Source of the DNA: Agaricus subrufescens | Lineage: Eukaryota; Basidiomycota; Agaricomycetes; Agaricales; Agaricaceae | Length of the DNA stretch: 64,000 nt | NCBI GenBank assembly: GCA_029945375.1 | Contig: CM057061.1 | Location: 1,116,001-1,180,000, forward strand | Direction: 5' to 3' | In this document: positions 11,641 through 23,804 of the stretch, piece after piece | Layout of the letters: each line of letters begins with the position of its first letter | How positions within the stretch are numbered: the stretch's first letter is position 1 | The notes under the pieces: generated by a model | What the model was told of the DNA's origin: nothing | Seen by the model: only the letters and a program-made list of their open reading frames with translations | The model's database searches: none | Position numbers and translations under genes: made by a program

Positions 11641-12074
11641 TGTTTTTGAACGGGGGGAGATGGTCCCGCCGCGGTCGCAGTCGCTCTGAGTTCCGGGCGC
11701 GGGCATGGTGAGTTCGAGTATGCAAAAGGTCTACCAATGCTGTAAGCAAATCTTTTTTTCTTGTTGTTGTGTTTTCTTGCTTTGAGTGTCGTATTTGTCT
11801 TGAATTTGATCTGTAAATTTTTTTGAAGTATATTGTACAATATTAAGGCTCGCGCGCACTCACATTTGATATAATTCTTGAGATTGCTGTCCTTTGATCT
11901 CGCCTCGTCTTCGTACCTTCACTATTAGCATATTAAAGCCTGGTTTTCTGAATGATCATAACGGTGAAGTGTGGATCCATTATTATCAAATGAAATAAAT
12001 AAAAAAAAGTCAGTCAAAAAAAACTATCTGAACTGTTAGTGTGCACAATCGAGAGGAGGGCACGGGGCGCATAC
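11641..12074. other. No gene; spacer after the hairpin block
   Basis: T-rich and A-rich runs, no supported ORF. Probably the 3' flank of the transposase gene that ends at 12075. Confidence 0.4.
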
Positions 12075-15000
12075 CTAATCGTCATCTCCTCTCGAAATAC
12101 CTGTCCTATCAACAATACTCCACCGGCCTCTATCGTGGACTCGTCCGACTACACATTGCACCGTGTTCAAATCTACTACTTGTACGGTTCCAGTTTTTTG
12201 ATATGTATAGAAGCCGTTCTTTTGAGTGATTTTGACAGTTTGCACCACGGCATATATGACGGTCGTTGATGAATTGAGACCTAATGGGGGTATACTAGGT
12301 AAGTCAATCACGAGCACCCGCTTCAGTTGTCCAAAGAACGACCGCTTCACGTAGACCGGTTGGCGGTTTCGTTGGTGTGTGCACTTGTCAACCATCTGAA
12401 CATACTATTTGGTTGGTTCAATATGGGAATCTCACGAAAGACTACAAAGCACTCACTTTAATGAAGGAAGCGTCGCGCGAGTCCTCACCTCTTCGTACCA
12501 AGTCACAACCTACAATCGTATCTCCCCCAAATAGAATATGAATCCTGGCGTAGTGAAGAACGGGCCCATCGAGGCTGATGAGCGTTTTGACAGTTAGTTT
12601 TGGTTTTTCAAATCGTGTTGCCAAAGCCGCAAAAATTTTGTCTCGGAGATACATAGGCACAGATTCGCGTCGTCGTGGTGGAGAGAGCTTGTAGGACGAA
12701 TCTGATACGACGTGGTTTGGAGTCTACACATTAAGGAACATGACAACGTACATGAGTTGGATATCAGATCGTTCACCGATAGTTCTGCTTTAGGGGCTGT
12801 GAAGCTTAGTTCCGAATAAAGGTTATACTTCAACCGCACTTGATCAAGCTGAGCCATTGCATTGACGAAGGCGGCGATGGCTGAATAAGGGTGTCGTCGA
12901 CTTCTGATGGAGGGTAGGAGGGTATTGCAGTGCCGTTCCATCGGGAAAGCCCAGTAAGTCCAGACTGGACCCGCAACCCGAATACCCCATGCAATATGAA
13001 GAAGAGCATGAACTGTTAGGGGGCAGGCTGAGAGACGACGGGGCTGATATAAATAGTAAAACCTGAAATGAGTCGAGGTGACGTGAAATTAGAAATACAC
13101 GAGATTAGGTATGTATACGGAAACTCACTTTTCATAGTCCTCTACCCAAGTGCGAAAGCCAGTGTCTATTATATCCAACATCTCGTCATCAATCTCAAGC
13201 TCCAAACAAATTTTGAGCAGCTCGACGAGCTTCAGGAAATGTTGATAGTATTTTTTTTGCCGAAACCTTTCATTCAACAGAATAGGCGCAACGAAAAGAG
13301 TCCAGTTCGAATACATTTCTGCCGTCATCTGAGATTGTTGCAAAGCGATATTGGGAAGGGGCTTCCCAAAAGACGATGGTATGGATGCTGTAGCGGCAGC
13401 TGTGCCAACTCCAATCTGTCTCCAGGACTCGGGCGGGATAACATAGCCTTGATTTTCGTGGTCAAGGTTTTTGAAGGAGGCGGTCCAGAATAAGATGAGG
13501 TTAGGAATGAGGTTTTCCCAGATGAGGTGCATAAAATCGAACGGAAAAGATTCGGGAAAGGATACAGAGGACAGCGAGCTGAGGATGGGTACGCCTTTGA
13601 TGCCATATTGCTTGGCGAGCCGGTTGGAGGTGGCTTGATTATGAGCACCTTGTACCTCCTTTGCCTGAGCCATCAATTCAGCATGCGACCGAAGAGGAAG
13701 TTGTGACGGGTCTAGCGAACAATCGGAGTCCGGAACTCCATTTCGTCGTAAAGGAACGTAATACGTGTTGGAAGTATTGCCACGGACGCCCATTATTTTG
13801 CACACTCGACAAGGGCTAATTCCATTGGCCCCCTTCATGCGCATGAGGAGCGCCACGGCAGGGATATCGCCAAAAATCAGGAGGAGGTAAGCATGGAGTA
13901 AGAAAAGCCTTTGGCTAACGGCGTCGAAAGTCCGGACTCCAACCTCAAGTTGAATGAGTTCTTGGACAAGGGGCCAAAGAAAGGAGTCCATATCCCAGGG
14001 CTTTTTAGGCCCCGGGACGGTTCCGACGTTGATACAGTATTTCTTTTGAAAACGTATCTTGGGTGGGAGATTGTAATTGAAGAGGATAATCGGCCAACAT
14101 GTCTTGTCTCGTCGTTTGAATGGCGCAAAGCCGTCAGTGGAAAGACCAAGTGCAATATCACGAGGGTCCGAGAAAAAGAAGAATGGTTGATCGTCGTTAC
14201 TGGATGGGACAATTTTGTTCAATAATGACCGGTAGTGAGAGCCATCGAAAACGTCTGTCGTTTGTCCATCCTGATGCTCAAAGTTGGCCCGATAGCGCAT
14301 TTTTTCAGCAAATTGGCGATTGGCGGACATCGCTCGTAAGCGGGGGATCAAGGGAAGATAATCAAAGGTTTTGCGTGCTTTATTTTGATCACTGAACCGT
14401 GGCTCCTTGCAATTGGGACATTCAGTGAGGCCTTCATAGGGTCCTGTGAAACAGACACAGCTGTTCACGCAACAGCTATATCGTTTTGGTCGAAAATCTG
14501 ACAGGAGTTCAACACGGTTCTTTGTCTTCTTGAGCGTGTGATGGTAAGATTCCGGAAAGACAAACTGGAACTTGGTGAAGGTACTTTCAGTAAGATGTTC
14601 TTCGACCTTCAAAGCATACTGGCGGAGCAGGCTCAGGTCAGACTCATCCAAAGAGTTATCTGGAGCGATAATCAGTATGATAAACGATCATCAGAGAGAG
14701 ACGCGTACCAGTCGTCATCAACCTGCACGCTAAATCATCACTGATACGATCCCAAAAAGCGATTGAGGCAATATCCGTTCTGGAAAGATTGGCGTCGGGG
14801 TTATCTGCTTCACGATCCTCCTCATAATCATCATCATCGTCATCATCATCCCTGGGTCCTTCATCATCCCCGCTCAGGTTTTGATCCTCGTTTTCGCTCC
14901 TACGGTCACTATCGTCATTATCGTTAAAAAGGGGTTCGCCGTTGTCGTCCTCGTTCCGTGGCTGTTCCAAATCCTCCTCTTCCTCGTCCTCATCATCAGT

Positions 15001-15423
15001 GCCATCTCCGTCCTCTTGAACCCCTGGTACAACTTGAGTGGGGGGATTAGTCCAACGTTGTTCAATAACCAGCCTGGTTTTTTCTGCGACCTGTAACGAC
15101 CGAGACGATGGGTTACTAGAATGTGATTGTGGTGGAGAATCTATGTTTTCAATTTGAAGCGGGCCGGGACTAGGGGCATCGTCCCGCCTATCCTCCCAAT
15201 CTTCACTGCGGTCTTCAGGGGAGTTTGAGCGCTGATGCTTCTTCCCCGCAACGAGGCTATCATTTTGAAGGGGCGGACAGTCATCCGGGGACTCCGCGGT
15301 CGTAGCCACAGCCCTTTTTGCCGCTAAGTGCGCTCGCCTCGTGGGATAGGAAACGTACTTGTTGCAGCCGCAAGTACATATGCAGGCTGACTTGTTTTGT
15401 ACTCCGAGTCGGCTGGAATCCAT
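12075..15423 (-). CDS. Tnp2-type (Plavaka/CACTA) transposase, open frame
   Basis: Five exons: 15423-14709, 14659-13129, 13062-12777, 12723-12457, 12395-12075. All junctions are GT-AG and in frame, giving 1,039 residues. The N-terminus has C-I-C-T-C-G-C zinc-ribbon cysteines and an S-Y-P-T-R-R-A-H motif. A long acidic linker (many D and E, about residues 100-215) follows. The catalytic Tnp2 region has C-V-N-S-C-V-C-F-T-G, D-P-R-D-I-A-L-G-L-S-T-D-G, Y-N-L-P-P-K, V-P-G-P-K-K-P and F-P-F-D-F-M-H-L-I-W-E-N. The next exon carries L-S-A-C-P-L-T and the last exons the C-terminal domain. No stop or frameshift was found, unlike the copy at 747-9046. It is a nuclear DNA transposase and may still be active. 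Confidence 0.85.
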
Positions 15424-16199
15424 AGGAAGGGCTAACAGGAGGTAGACAGTCAAGGGAACAAAATGATGACAGACGGTCCCAATGCATAGGTAGCGTGTTC
15501 ACACACGTGCACAATGGCAGTGCGTGGATTATTGAGAAGTAGGGTGGTTGGGGGAGACCACGACGTGGCATTAGGAGCAGGTAAACCATCGAAAGGCGAG
15601 AAAATCGGTATGCTGAACATTCAGAAGAGATAAATCTCAGCCTAGGTGCTCACATGCGATTCTAACGATAAAACTCACCAAAGTGAAGTACACATTTGAG
15701 GGCCAAATCGAAGGGTGAAAATAGCCAGCGACCAACAAGTGGAGACAATCAGGATCAAACGCCACTACATGTACGGAGGGTGAGCGCATCCTACAAGGTA
15801 AAATTTGAGATTGAGACAACGATGTTCAATCTCAACAGAAGGCACAGGTGCTAGGGTTGTGAAAGATAGAGAGAATATAGTTGAGGGGGATTCAAAGCAG
15901 AATCCAGGTAGAGATAGATCGCCGCCAGAGGCAAGTACCACGAGTCGCAGAGGGGAAGGACTGCATCAAGTCAGCGTTGTGAGGTGATCGTGGACAAACA
16001 GAGTCAAATAAGACTCCCCCAAATGCATTAAGTTCGAAACGACTATACATCAGATACGCGTAGAACAAACAAGGCAAAACAACCGCCTTGTCTTCGTGCC
16101 TCACTCAACATTGTCCCCAGCAAACTTTATAACCACCTTCACGGAACAAGCATCGGTTGGTATATCTACTGCGAGATGTTTGAGCGTCTGGTTGACATG
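15424..16199. other. No supported gene
   Basis: Upstream flank of the second transposase. Small ORFs on both strands lack family features or start and splice support. It may hold the transposase promoter and the 5' end of that element, but no terminal repeat was recognised. Confidence 0.4.
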
Positions 16200-16750
16200 T
16201 TAGATTATACAGAAATCTATGGTCAGTGCACAACTCACTCTCTGTTTCTTGTGAGGTATGTCACCACCGGCACTCGTTTCCTTTACCCCATTTTCAATGG
16301 GATCCGTACCTATGTCCCTTTTCCTTTTAGGTACAGCGATCTCTGGCTGGACCTCCTTGGCTTTGCCTTTGCGCTCTTTACGTCTCCTGATACGCGCCAT
16401 CATCTCCCGACTATAGATTCCTCTCGAACCGGAAGGTTTATCTTTTTCAACCGTGACTGAAGGGGAGCCTGGAGGTGAACTGCTAATAACAATTACTGGA
16501 AACATGATTAGTCTAATCATATTGCAGAATGAATGAATTTTGACCTACTTTCTCTTTTTTTTGCATCTTTCGCTTCTCGGAGTGCGCGTTCTTTCCTCCA
16601 GGCTGCGCGCTCTTCCTTCCAGGCTTCCTCGTCCAGCTGGCTCTGGAACGGCGGAGTAGCACCAGAATAATCAAAGTAATGAATTGACGAAGAATCTGGC
16701 TCAGTGAAACAATCAAAACCACTTCCAGAAGCGGGAAATTGAGAGCTCAT
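16200..16750 (-). CDS. Hypothetical basic, coiled-coil-like protein
   Basis: Two exons (16750-16549 and 16495-16200) with a GTAGGT donor and TTTCCAG acceptor give 165 residues in frame. An E/R/W/K-rich helix (W-K-E-E-R-A-A-W-R-K-E-R) precedes a Pro/Ser linker, then the basic patches R-I-R-R-R-K-E-R-K-G-K-A-K and P-K-R-K-R, which look like nuclear localisation signals. A second in-frame stretch upstream (17086-16859) also looks protein-like but is cut by TAA at 16856-16858, so the real gene may be longer and broken. A GTGAGT near 16228 could mark a further intron. I recognise no family. Confidence 0.4.
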
Positions 16751-17382
16751 AGTCGATGCTCGTTGTAGCGAAGGATAGGAGATGATGGCTTTTCGATCAT
16801 AGTCTTCAACCTTTATATGTGGTCCCTCGGCGATACTCGTAAGGCTTTCTCGCAATTACTTCATCTCTTTGCCCATCAATGACCATTGCCACTGGGTACG
16901 GAATTCCAGGCATCCCCGCCTATCCATCTGGAGTCGTTTCCGATGGACAAGACCCGTATCGGTACCAGCACTTAGGCCTTGCGTATTGATGGTTGTCATG
17001 AACAACTCTTCGCTTCTCTTGTATCGGCGGACCTTTGCAAACATCTGTCTCGTCATCTCCCGGCCTTTGTTCGGTTCATTCCTCACTTTTGGATCCGGAA
17101 CTTGGATTATCGGTCGTCGGAGTTCAGGTTCGTCGCTGCAAATGCTACTACATTAATTCTTTTATACTAGTCAGAGAAATCGTTCAACAGGCCGCACTCC
17201 TACTTCTTCCAATTTGTACATAGTAGGTCGGTCCTCTTTTCTCGAACCATCCAAAGTAGGACATTCACTATCTCTAGTGTAATCACAAACCTATGCGGTT
17301 TCCAAACATTTGTTTTGTCCTTGCCCGATCTCTATTCGGACCGGACATGATCAATTATTCCTCATGAAGTCGTCGGAGCTTA
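16751..17382. other. No gene I can support, possible broken 5' exon
   Basis: Contains the minus-strand open stretch 17086-16859 that ends in TAA just before the frame of the 16.2-16.75 kb gene. The rest shows nothing. Confidence 0.35.
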
Positions 17383-17495
17383 GGTCGTCGGTCATCGGTC
17401 GTCGGTTACTGGTCGTCGGTCATCGGTCGTTGGTTACTGGTCGTCGGTCGTCGGTCGTCGGTCGTCGGATATTGGTCGTCGGTCATTGGGTTACT
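17383..17495 (+). repeat. Heptamer minisatellite with higher-order 28-bp unit
   Basis: About sixteen units of GGTCGTC. The first eight form two 28-bp blocks of four heptamers each, closing with GGTTACT. A closing variant (GGATATT) also follows the next run. No coding role seen. Confidence 0.8.
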
Positions 17496-17943
17496 GTCTT
17501 TTGTTATCCAATATCATAGGTTCGCAATTGTTACAAGGTTCCGCTACAAGCGCCGTTGCATTTTCTATACGAGTTGGATTGATGTTTAAAGCGCCTTGCC
17601 CTTCCCTCCTCCCCCAAGTTCGTTTTATAGGTCAGTCTCCCTTCCAGAGCCATTCAAAATGGAGCATCAACGTTGAATTTATTTATTAATGTTTTAATCT
17701 TCAGATTGCGTGTTGAAAAGCTGTATAATATTCCGATCACGATTGAATCTGGTGTTTCGGCATGGCGGTGAACGGCTTCGGTTGGATGGTGCGTAATGTT
17801 TCAACCGCCCTCCAGGAGAATGAGCTGATTACCAGATTCGTTCCTAATTCTTTCTTGGCTACCGATTCAGATCGTCAACCGCTTCACATATTTAAAGGCT
17901 CATGTAGTCGATTAATGTGAGTACTTAGAGCAACTCTCTGCCA
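17496..17943. other. No gene; upstream region of the next gene
   Basis: No supported ORF. Likely promoter and 5' UTR of the gene starting at 17944. Confidence 0.4.
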
Positions 17944-19909
17944 ATGGCGACTCAACGAAAAACTAGAAGCGCTACAAACGCCTCAACGCTATCATCCAAT
18001 CCCAGTGGTCCGACTGTGCCGCCAAAGGCTGCAAAAGCCAAAGGCTCAAAGAGGTACCTGGTTCTTAATCAATGTATACTAATCATCCGCCTCTGATGCC
18101 GCTCCAGGAAAGAAGCACAAAAATCTTGCCCTCCGAATGTCGACGAGAATGGTGTCTCATCCCTAGCCCCAACGAAGAGGAGTTCGAGGAAAAGGTTGGC
18201 TTTCATATCTCGCCATAAACGTCTTCTGACCCCCTTTGAGGAAAACCACACGTAGCGACGAGTCTATTCATGTAGAGGATGAGCCCTCGACGCCAATGGA
18301 AGTTGATACAGCTGCTGAGTTAATGGAGCCTACCGCTGAGGAAGAGCTATCTATCGAAGAGGTATATTCAGTTACATATTTTCTTATTTTATTTTAATGA
18401 CTACCGACAAATAGGCTTCAAAGACCACGAATTCCACCTTGACGAAGAAGTCTGCCTCGACGAGGAAGTCTGTATCGACGAAGAAGTCCGCCTCGACGAA
18501 GAAGTCTGCCTTGACGAAGTCTGCCTCGATGAAGAAGAAGAATTCCACCTCAAAGAAGTCCGCCCCGACAAAGTCAGCTGCGCCAATGGAGCAGGAGCTT
18601 ACTGCCCCAGCTAAGGAAGCTACCGTCTCGGCGAAAAAGTCCAGTGCCTCAACGAAGGGGCCTTCTACTTTGACGATAGCTCACACTTCAACAAACAAGC
18701 CGACTGTTTCGACGAATGGTTCTGCCTCTTCAAGGATAATGAAAGCTAGTAGTTTGCCGAAGAAGGCAATCCGACCTGCAGGTAATGATCGTTGTTCTGA
18801 ATTTACTAACCATTGCTGACCAGTTCAGCAGTTTCTTCCTCCATGTTGCTAGCCACGAGCTCCGCTAGCTCCAGCCAGTCTGTTTCTGCCTCAAGCATTG
18901 ACACGTCAGCGCCGAAGGAAGATGATTCCGGTGAAGACAAGTTTGAGGCCCTTCGTAAGACGGTCCATCTCCTCTCAGGTAAATTCAATTGGGTTGACCC
19001 TTTACTTTGCTCACTCGTCTTTAGCAAGATTGAATGGACAGGAGAAGGCTGACACTGCCCAACCGAAAGAGCAGTCAGAAGATCTTATTCCAAAGCCTGT
19101 AGGTTCTCGAATTTCAAAGGCGCAGCTACGAGCTGCTATGGGACTTAGTGGACGTGCAAACAACAAAATTTACAATTCATGTCGAGTAAGTCTTGTGATA
19201 TCTTGACCCTCTTAAGTATTGCTTCTGATAAACATGATTTACTAGACTGCTGTTCGAGATGCTATAATACAGTTACAGTTTCCAGTCAACATTGACTGGC
19301 GCAAACAAGACCGCCAGCTTGCTTTTCAAGTGGTGGAGCTGGTAAGTTTCATATATGTCATATATTCCATTTACTTATTTTCGGAAGGCGAAGTTGGGCC
19401 AGCCACTGCTGAAGAAATTCAAACAGAACTGGGCTGCAGAACAGATCCTCATATCAATCTGCCAGAACAAACGTAATTACAAGAAGAAACAAGTCCGTGG
19501 ATACAGCCGGAAAAAGGTTGAGCATAACGATAATCACGACAGCAATGAGGGTAGGGAGAATGAACCTGGAGATGAGGAGGGGTCTGAGAATGAGAATGAC
19601 CAGGGAGATGAGGGGCCCGATAACGAGAATGACCCAGGAGATGAGAAGGGGTCCGAGAATGAGAGTGACCCAGGAGATGAGGAGGGGTCCGAGAATGAGA
19701 GTGACCCGGGAGATGAGGAGGGGTCTGACAGTGACTTGGGAGATGAGGAGGGTTCTGAGAGTGGGGCTCAATCGAGTGGCGAGATGGACGATGAAGATGG
19801 TGTGGATGAAGAGGCTCGAAAGGAAACACGTAAGGGGCTGAAACGAAGGTATCAAGATGAGGATAATGGCAAAGATGTAGGGAAGGGGAAAAAACCAAAG
19901 AAATGCTAG
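17944..19909 (+). CDS. Hypothetical nuclear-like protein with Lys/Ser and acidic repeats
   Basis: Eight exons (17944-18053, 18108-18194, 18241-18361, 18415-18781, 18829-18978, 19025-19185, 19246-19341, 19388-19909) join in frame to 537 residues. The N-terminal third is rich in K, S, T and P, including a run of K-K-S-A-S-T units that resembles linker-histone tails. The middle has a conserved-looking helical domain (R-A-A-M-G-L-S-G, N-I-D-W-R-K-Q, F-K-Q-N-W-A-A-E-Q-I) that reminds me of lineage-specific agaricomycete proteins of unknown function. The C-terminus is a tandem acidic repeat around D-P-G-D-E-E-G-S-E-N, ending in the basic tail K-K-P-K-K-C. Composition suggests a nuclear chromatin-associated protein; that is inference. 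No signal peptide or TM segment. Confidence 0.7.
18435..18545 (+). repeat. Coding 18-bp minisatellite
   Basis: Repeated ACGAAGAAGTCTGCCTCG-like units code the K-K-S-A-S-T repeats of the 17.9-19.9 kb gene. Confidence 0.75.
19560..19765 (+). repeat. Coding 36-bp minisatellite
   Basis: About five and a half in-frame 36-bp units code the D-P-G-D-E-E-G-S-E-N acidic repeat. Adjacent units differ by few bases, so copy number is probably variable. Confidence 0.75.
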
Positions 19910-21764
19910 CTTTTTGTTGGGGCCTTTACCGAAATTTCATAGGATTATTCTTTTATTATTCTCCTAACTTAAACCCGGTTTAATTTTGACTATTTCACAT
20001 ATTAAGTAAGGAATTCCCCAATTATATAAGTCAGGGAAGTGAAAGTTAGTCTTGGAAATATCTCGCTTACAAGATAGGGTAAGCACAGATCAAAACTCTG
20101 GATTAGTCAAGTCCTAGTCAAGTCTATACCCTACATTCACACGTACATAAGCTCGGTGATCTCCCTAACCCCGGGTCTCACAGTGAAGCAGTTGGTCTGC
20201 AGAAGGCATCAGCTCAGACAGGGTATGGCTATCATGCAAACTAGTGAGTTGAAATCCCATCAGACTATCGTGGACCCACTAGCTAGCCAGACATATCACC
20301 GATTCAGATTCTCATCACATATCAACAATGAATCTGAGCAGGTAGAATGTTCAGCCAAGCAGCCTTTGACATTCTGAAACCTTATGATGTACCCATGTGG
20401 AGTCCAGGGGTAGCACCATGATGACTAGCTACCATTGTTAGATGGAAGGGGTAAGGTGCTAAGCGACATCAATACAGCACCTGCTCTGACCATGATTATT
20501 GGTGCAGATATGACCTATCCATACCCTCAGCCCAGTCCATATGATACCCTTAGTAATAGTAGAACTACTTTGTTAATATTTGTATGCATAATGTGAATAT
20601 AAAAACCCTCTAGCTAGCATCAAGAAAGGCAAGCAATCTCCTGCCCATGTTTAGCTTTGAGGATTGTGATTTGTAAAGTAGTGATCTAATAAGTGAATAA
20701 CAACTAGCTTGTGAGAGCACTTCTAGAAAAACTCAGACTAGTTCAGCAGTTCACATCATAGATGTTACCCATTCAGAGAATTCACTAAGTTGCCAGTGAT
20801 ACAATAGTTTAAGAGACTAGCTAGGCTATCATCACACACTTATATCCAGTAGAGGTGTAAGTTGGTGCTAGCTTGAGTTGTAATTGCGGAGTCGGTGGTT
20901 AACTGGCAAGTTATACTATTGCAGCTCTTCATTAAATGTCATTGGTGGGACTTAGCTTGGCTACAATGCAGTAGCTAGAGTTCAAAGTTCACATTGAAGA
21001 GACTAGATCGGTGTGAATGTGGACAAAAAAATATAAAAAATATAAAAAATATAAAATCAAATGTGAATGCAACCCTTTGAATTACACTGAGTCTCAAGTG
21101 CAGTTCGTGGGGAGAATAAATCAGAAAGAAAGTGAAAGTAAGCATCTCGATTAAGTATTAAATGAAAATAGGGGTAGAATAGAAATGTGAAACAAGTCTC
21201 AACTGAATAGAGACCTCTTCCAGACCTGTGCCATTTGATTAGAACCTTCAACGAGTGGCTAAGCTCGACAACTGTCCTCAATAGGATGGGTTAGACACCT
21301 ATCTAGGAGGGGTAGCAAGTCCGCCCTAGTGATGCCTCAACAAACTCGGAGAGCCTTGACCTGCCTTCGCACTTCGAGACAGACTGCAAGACAAGTCGAG
21401 CTAGCACCAAATGCTATCACGATCCTATTAGACCAGTGAAGATACTCTCTCGAGCAGAACACAAGTCCTTCCAAGTTGAGAAAGAACTTTAAGAAATGCT
21501 TAGAACACTGCAAAGTTTAACCAAACTCGATTTCACTCACATAGCGCTTGGGCAAAGATTTGATGCCAAACCTTGTCCTTGACTGGCGACTATATACGAT
21601 ACACAACAAAAAACTGAGACAAAATAAACAAATATGAAACAAATAACCAAGTCCGTATCCAGTGCTGAATGGGTCTAGTCTCCTTGACTCATCTTTCTCC
21701 ACCAATCAACAGTCTCAACTATTCAGTCTCCTTGACCAAACATCACACTTGTCCAATCTCCTGC
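19910..21764. other. No gene; old transposon debris
   Basis: No ORF with family features. It holds CTAGCTAG-rich stretches and a TATAAAAACCC-like promoter motif near 20600, which would fit a decayed LTR, but no matching partner was found. Confidence 0.45.
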
Positions 21765-21950
21765 TCCTCATTGGCTAACGGGCTTCTAACCCTAGACCCT
21801 AGTCTAGAAACTCTTGAGGCACATCCCCCACTGATTAACCCATTGATAAGATGTCCTCAATTAGACTAAGCTTCTATCTTGCCTTTAGTTGCTTCGAGAT
21901 TATCATTACTACTGCCTGATCCAGAGTCTCGACCGACAATTCCAACAGTC
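21765..21950 (+). repeat. Dispersed repeat, copy 2
   Basis: Partner of 9860-10045, same orientation and block order. Confidence 0.65.
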
Positions 21951-22379
21951 TCAATTCAGATTTATTCAGTCTTGACATGTGTGAGTCGTCTACTTCCTAG
22001 CCCTTTCCTTATTAGGCAGGTAGTAGTTATAGATTCAGTTTAGCATAAGGTCTGCTGAAGGAACCGCGTTCCGCTAAGTCCTCGAGCCATCCCATAGCCC
22101 ACCTCAATGATTATTCCCAACAAAGTCTCCCTAGACTCAGTCTTGAGACTTCCATTTTAAAGTCCTCAAACGCGATTATATTTCCCCTAGCAGTACAGTT
22201 TTCCTGCTAGGAATCGCGGATGCAATCTGGACTGTTCCATAGGTCAACCTCTCTTCACACATGTCCTCGACTGAGCTTATCTCTAACTGGGTGACCGATT
22301 GTTCATTCTCGAACTTAATATGTACACCTAGCCGCATTAAACATATATTTTCACACATAAAACGGCTGGGGCCATAACA
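21947..22379. repeat. 430-bp direct repeat, copy 1 (LTR-like)
   Basis: Matches 22589-23019 along its length (shared blocks TAGCATAAGGTCTGCT, CCTAGACTCAG, TTCACACATAAAA and GGCTGGGGCCATAACA). Read on the minus strand it begins TGTTATGGCCCC, as an LTR might. Only 210 bp separate the copies, so this is not a complete retrotransposon. Confidence 0.65.
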
Positions 22380-22588
22380 ACGTAGCCCTTCAGCCTGTTT
22401 GTAGCTAGAACAGTTTGAAGATTCTTCAATTTGGAATTCATTCTTTATTAACCTTTTAACTTTGAAATAACCTTTTCTCTCAAATATCTCCCCACAAATT
22501 TGCATTTACAAGTACTAGTTAGCAGAGTGTTGTGTAGTTTATAAACTAGCTACACCTTAAACATTCCATTTACTGCCTCTACACTGAC

Positions 22589-23019
22589 AGTCTTGCTTCA
22601 GTTCATTCAGTCTCAACATGTGGGAGCCGTCTACTTCCTAGCCTTTCCTGATTAGGCAAGTAGTAGTTGTAGAATAAGTCTAGCATAAGGTCTGCTAAAG
22701 GAACTGCGGTCTGCTAAGTCCTCAAGCCATCCCATAGCCAGTCTTGATGATAATTCCCAATAAAGTCCCCCTAGACTCAGCCTTGAGACTTCCATTTTAA
22801 AGTCATCAAACACAATTATATTTCCCCCAACAGTACATTTTTCCTGTTAGGAATTGCAGATTCCATCTCGACAGATCCCTAGTTTGCCCTGTCCTCACAC
22901 ATGTCCTTGACTGATCTCATTACCAACAGGGTGACCAATTGCTCATTCTTGAGCCTAATATGTACACCTAACTGCTTCAAACATATATTTTCACACATAA
23001 AATGGCTGGGGCCATAACA
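22589..23019. repeat. 430-bp direct repeat, copy 2 (LTR-like)
   Basis: Partner of 21947-22379. Many of the differences look like C/T and G/A changes. Confidence 0.65.
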
Positions 23020-23020
23020 A

Positions 23021-23130
23021 CAGAAAACACATTGCACACCCAAGATGGAATAGACATTGGAGACAGAAAACAAGTCACACACCCAAGACAGAATAGACAT
23101 TAGAGACAGAAAACACATCACATAGCCAAG
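23021..23130 (-). repeat. Second locus of the 45-bp repeat
   Basis: Two to three units of GACATTGGAGACAGAAAACA type, the inverted orientation seen at 9361-9465, abutting copy 2 of the LTR-like repeat. Confidence 0.65.
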
Positions 23131-23804
23131 ACAAAATATAGATCTGAAATGGGGACCAGAATTGCAAACTGAGATGTGCAATACAAGTGAGCAGTGCTAA
23201 AATAGAGACCAAATTGGGTATGTGATTGAACCATATGAGTCAAAGGAAGCCCAAAGAAGCTTGTGGAATGTTGCAAAGGTTCCAGTCAAAATCCTAGAGT
23301 ACTCACTACTTTTCATGAAACTGTTAGGTAGTGACCATTTGGCTTGATCTGAGAGGCAGAAGCTAAACACTATGAAAAAACCTAGAATGCAATGTATACT
23401 TTGTGTAGTTCCAACCCAGTAACTACTTACTTAGTAATATTGTACAACAATGCTATTCGGAAAATATATCTACCCCTATTTTGGGCTTGTGAATGCGAAG
23501 CCAAACTATATATACCTTGTTCTCAATGTTACCCGAAGTTGTTCCGGCATTATATGACCTTTTCACTGCCATTCTACAGGAACTCCCCAGGTCCTCTCCA
23601 GGCAGTCTTTGGGGTATACAAATATAGATTCACATGAACATTCAGGGGTAAACTCAGCCCCATCAATCTGATTTAGGCTGAAGGAACCCGGAATTAACCT
23701 GGAAAACCCTAAATAGGGCTGAAAGTATTTTTTACTGAGGGTCACCTTTGTCAGTATACTCTCTTCGATTGTTGGGTGCCTTTATATAAAAGATGTTTTT
23801 ACAG
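23131..23804. other. No gene seen
   Basis: No supported frame. It replaces the missing 5' exons of the DUF6534 fragment that begins at 23805. Confidence 0.4.
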
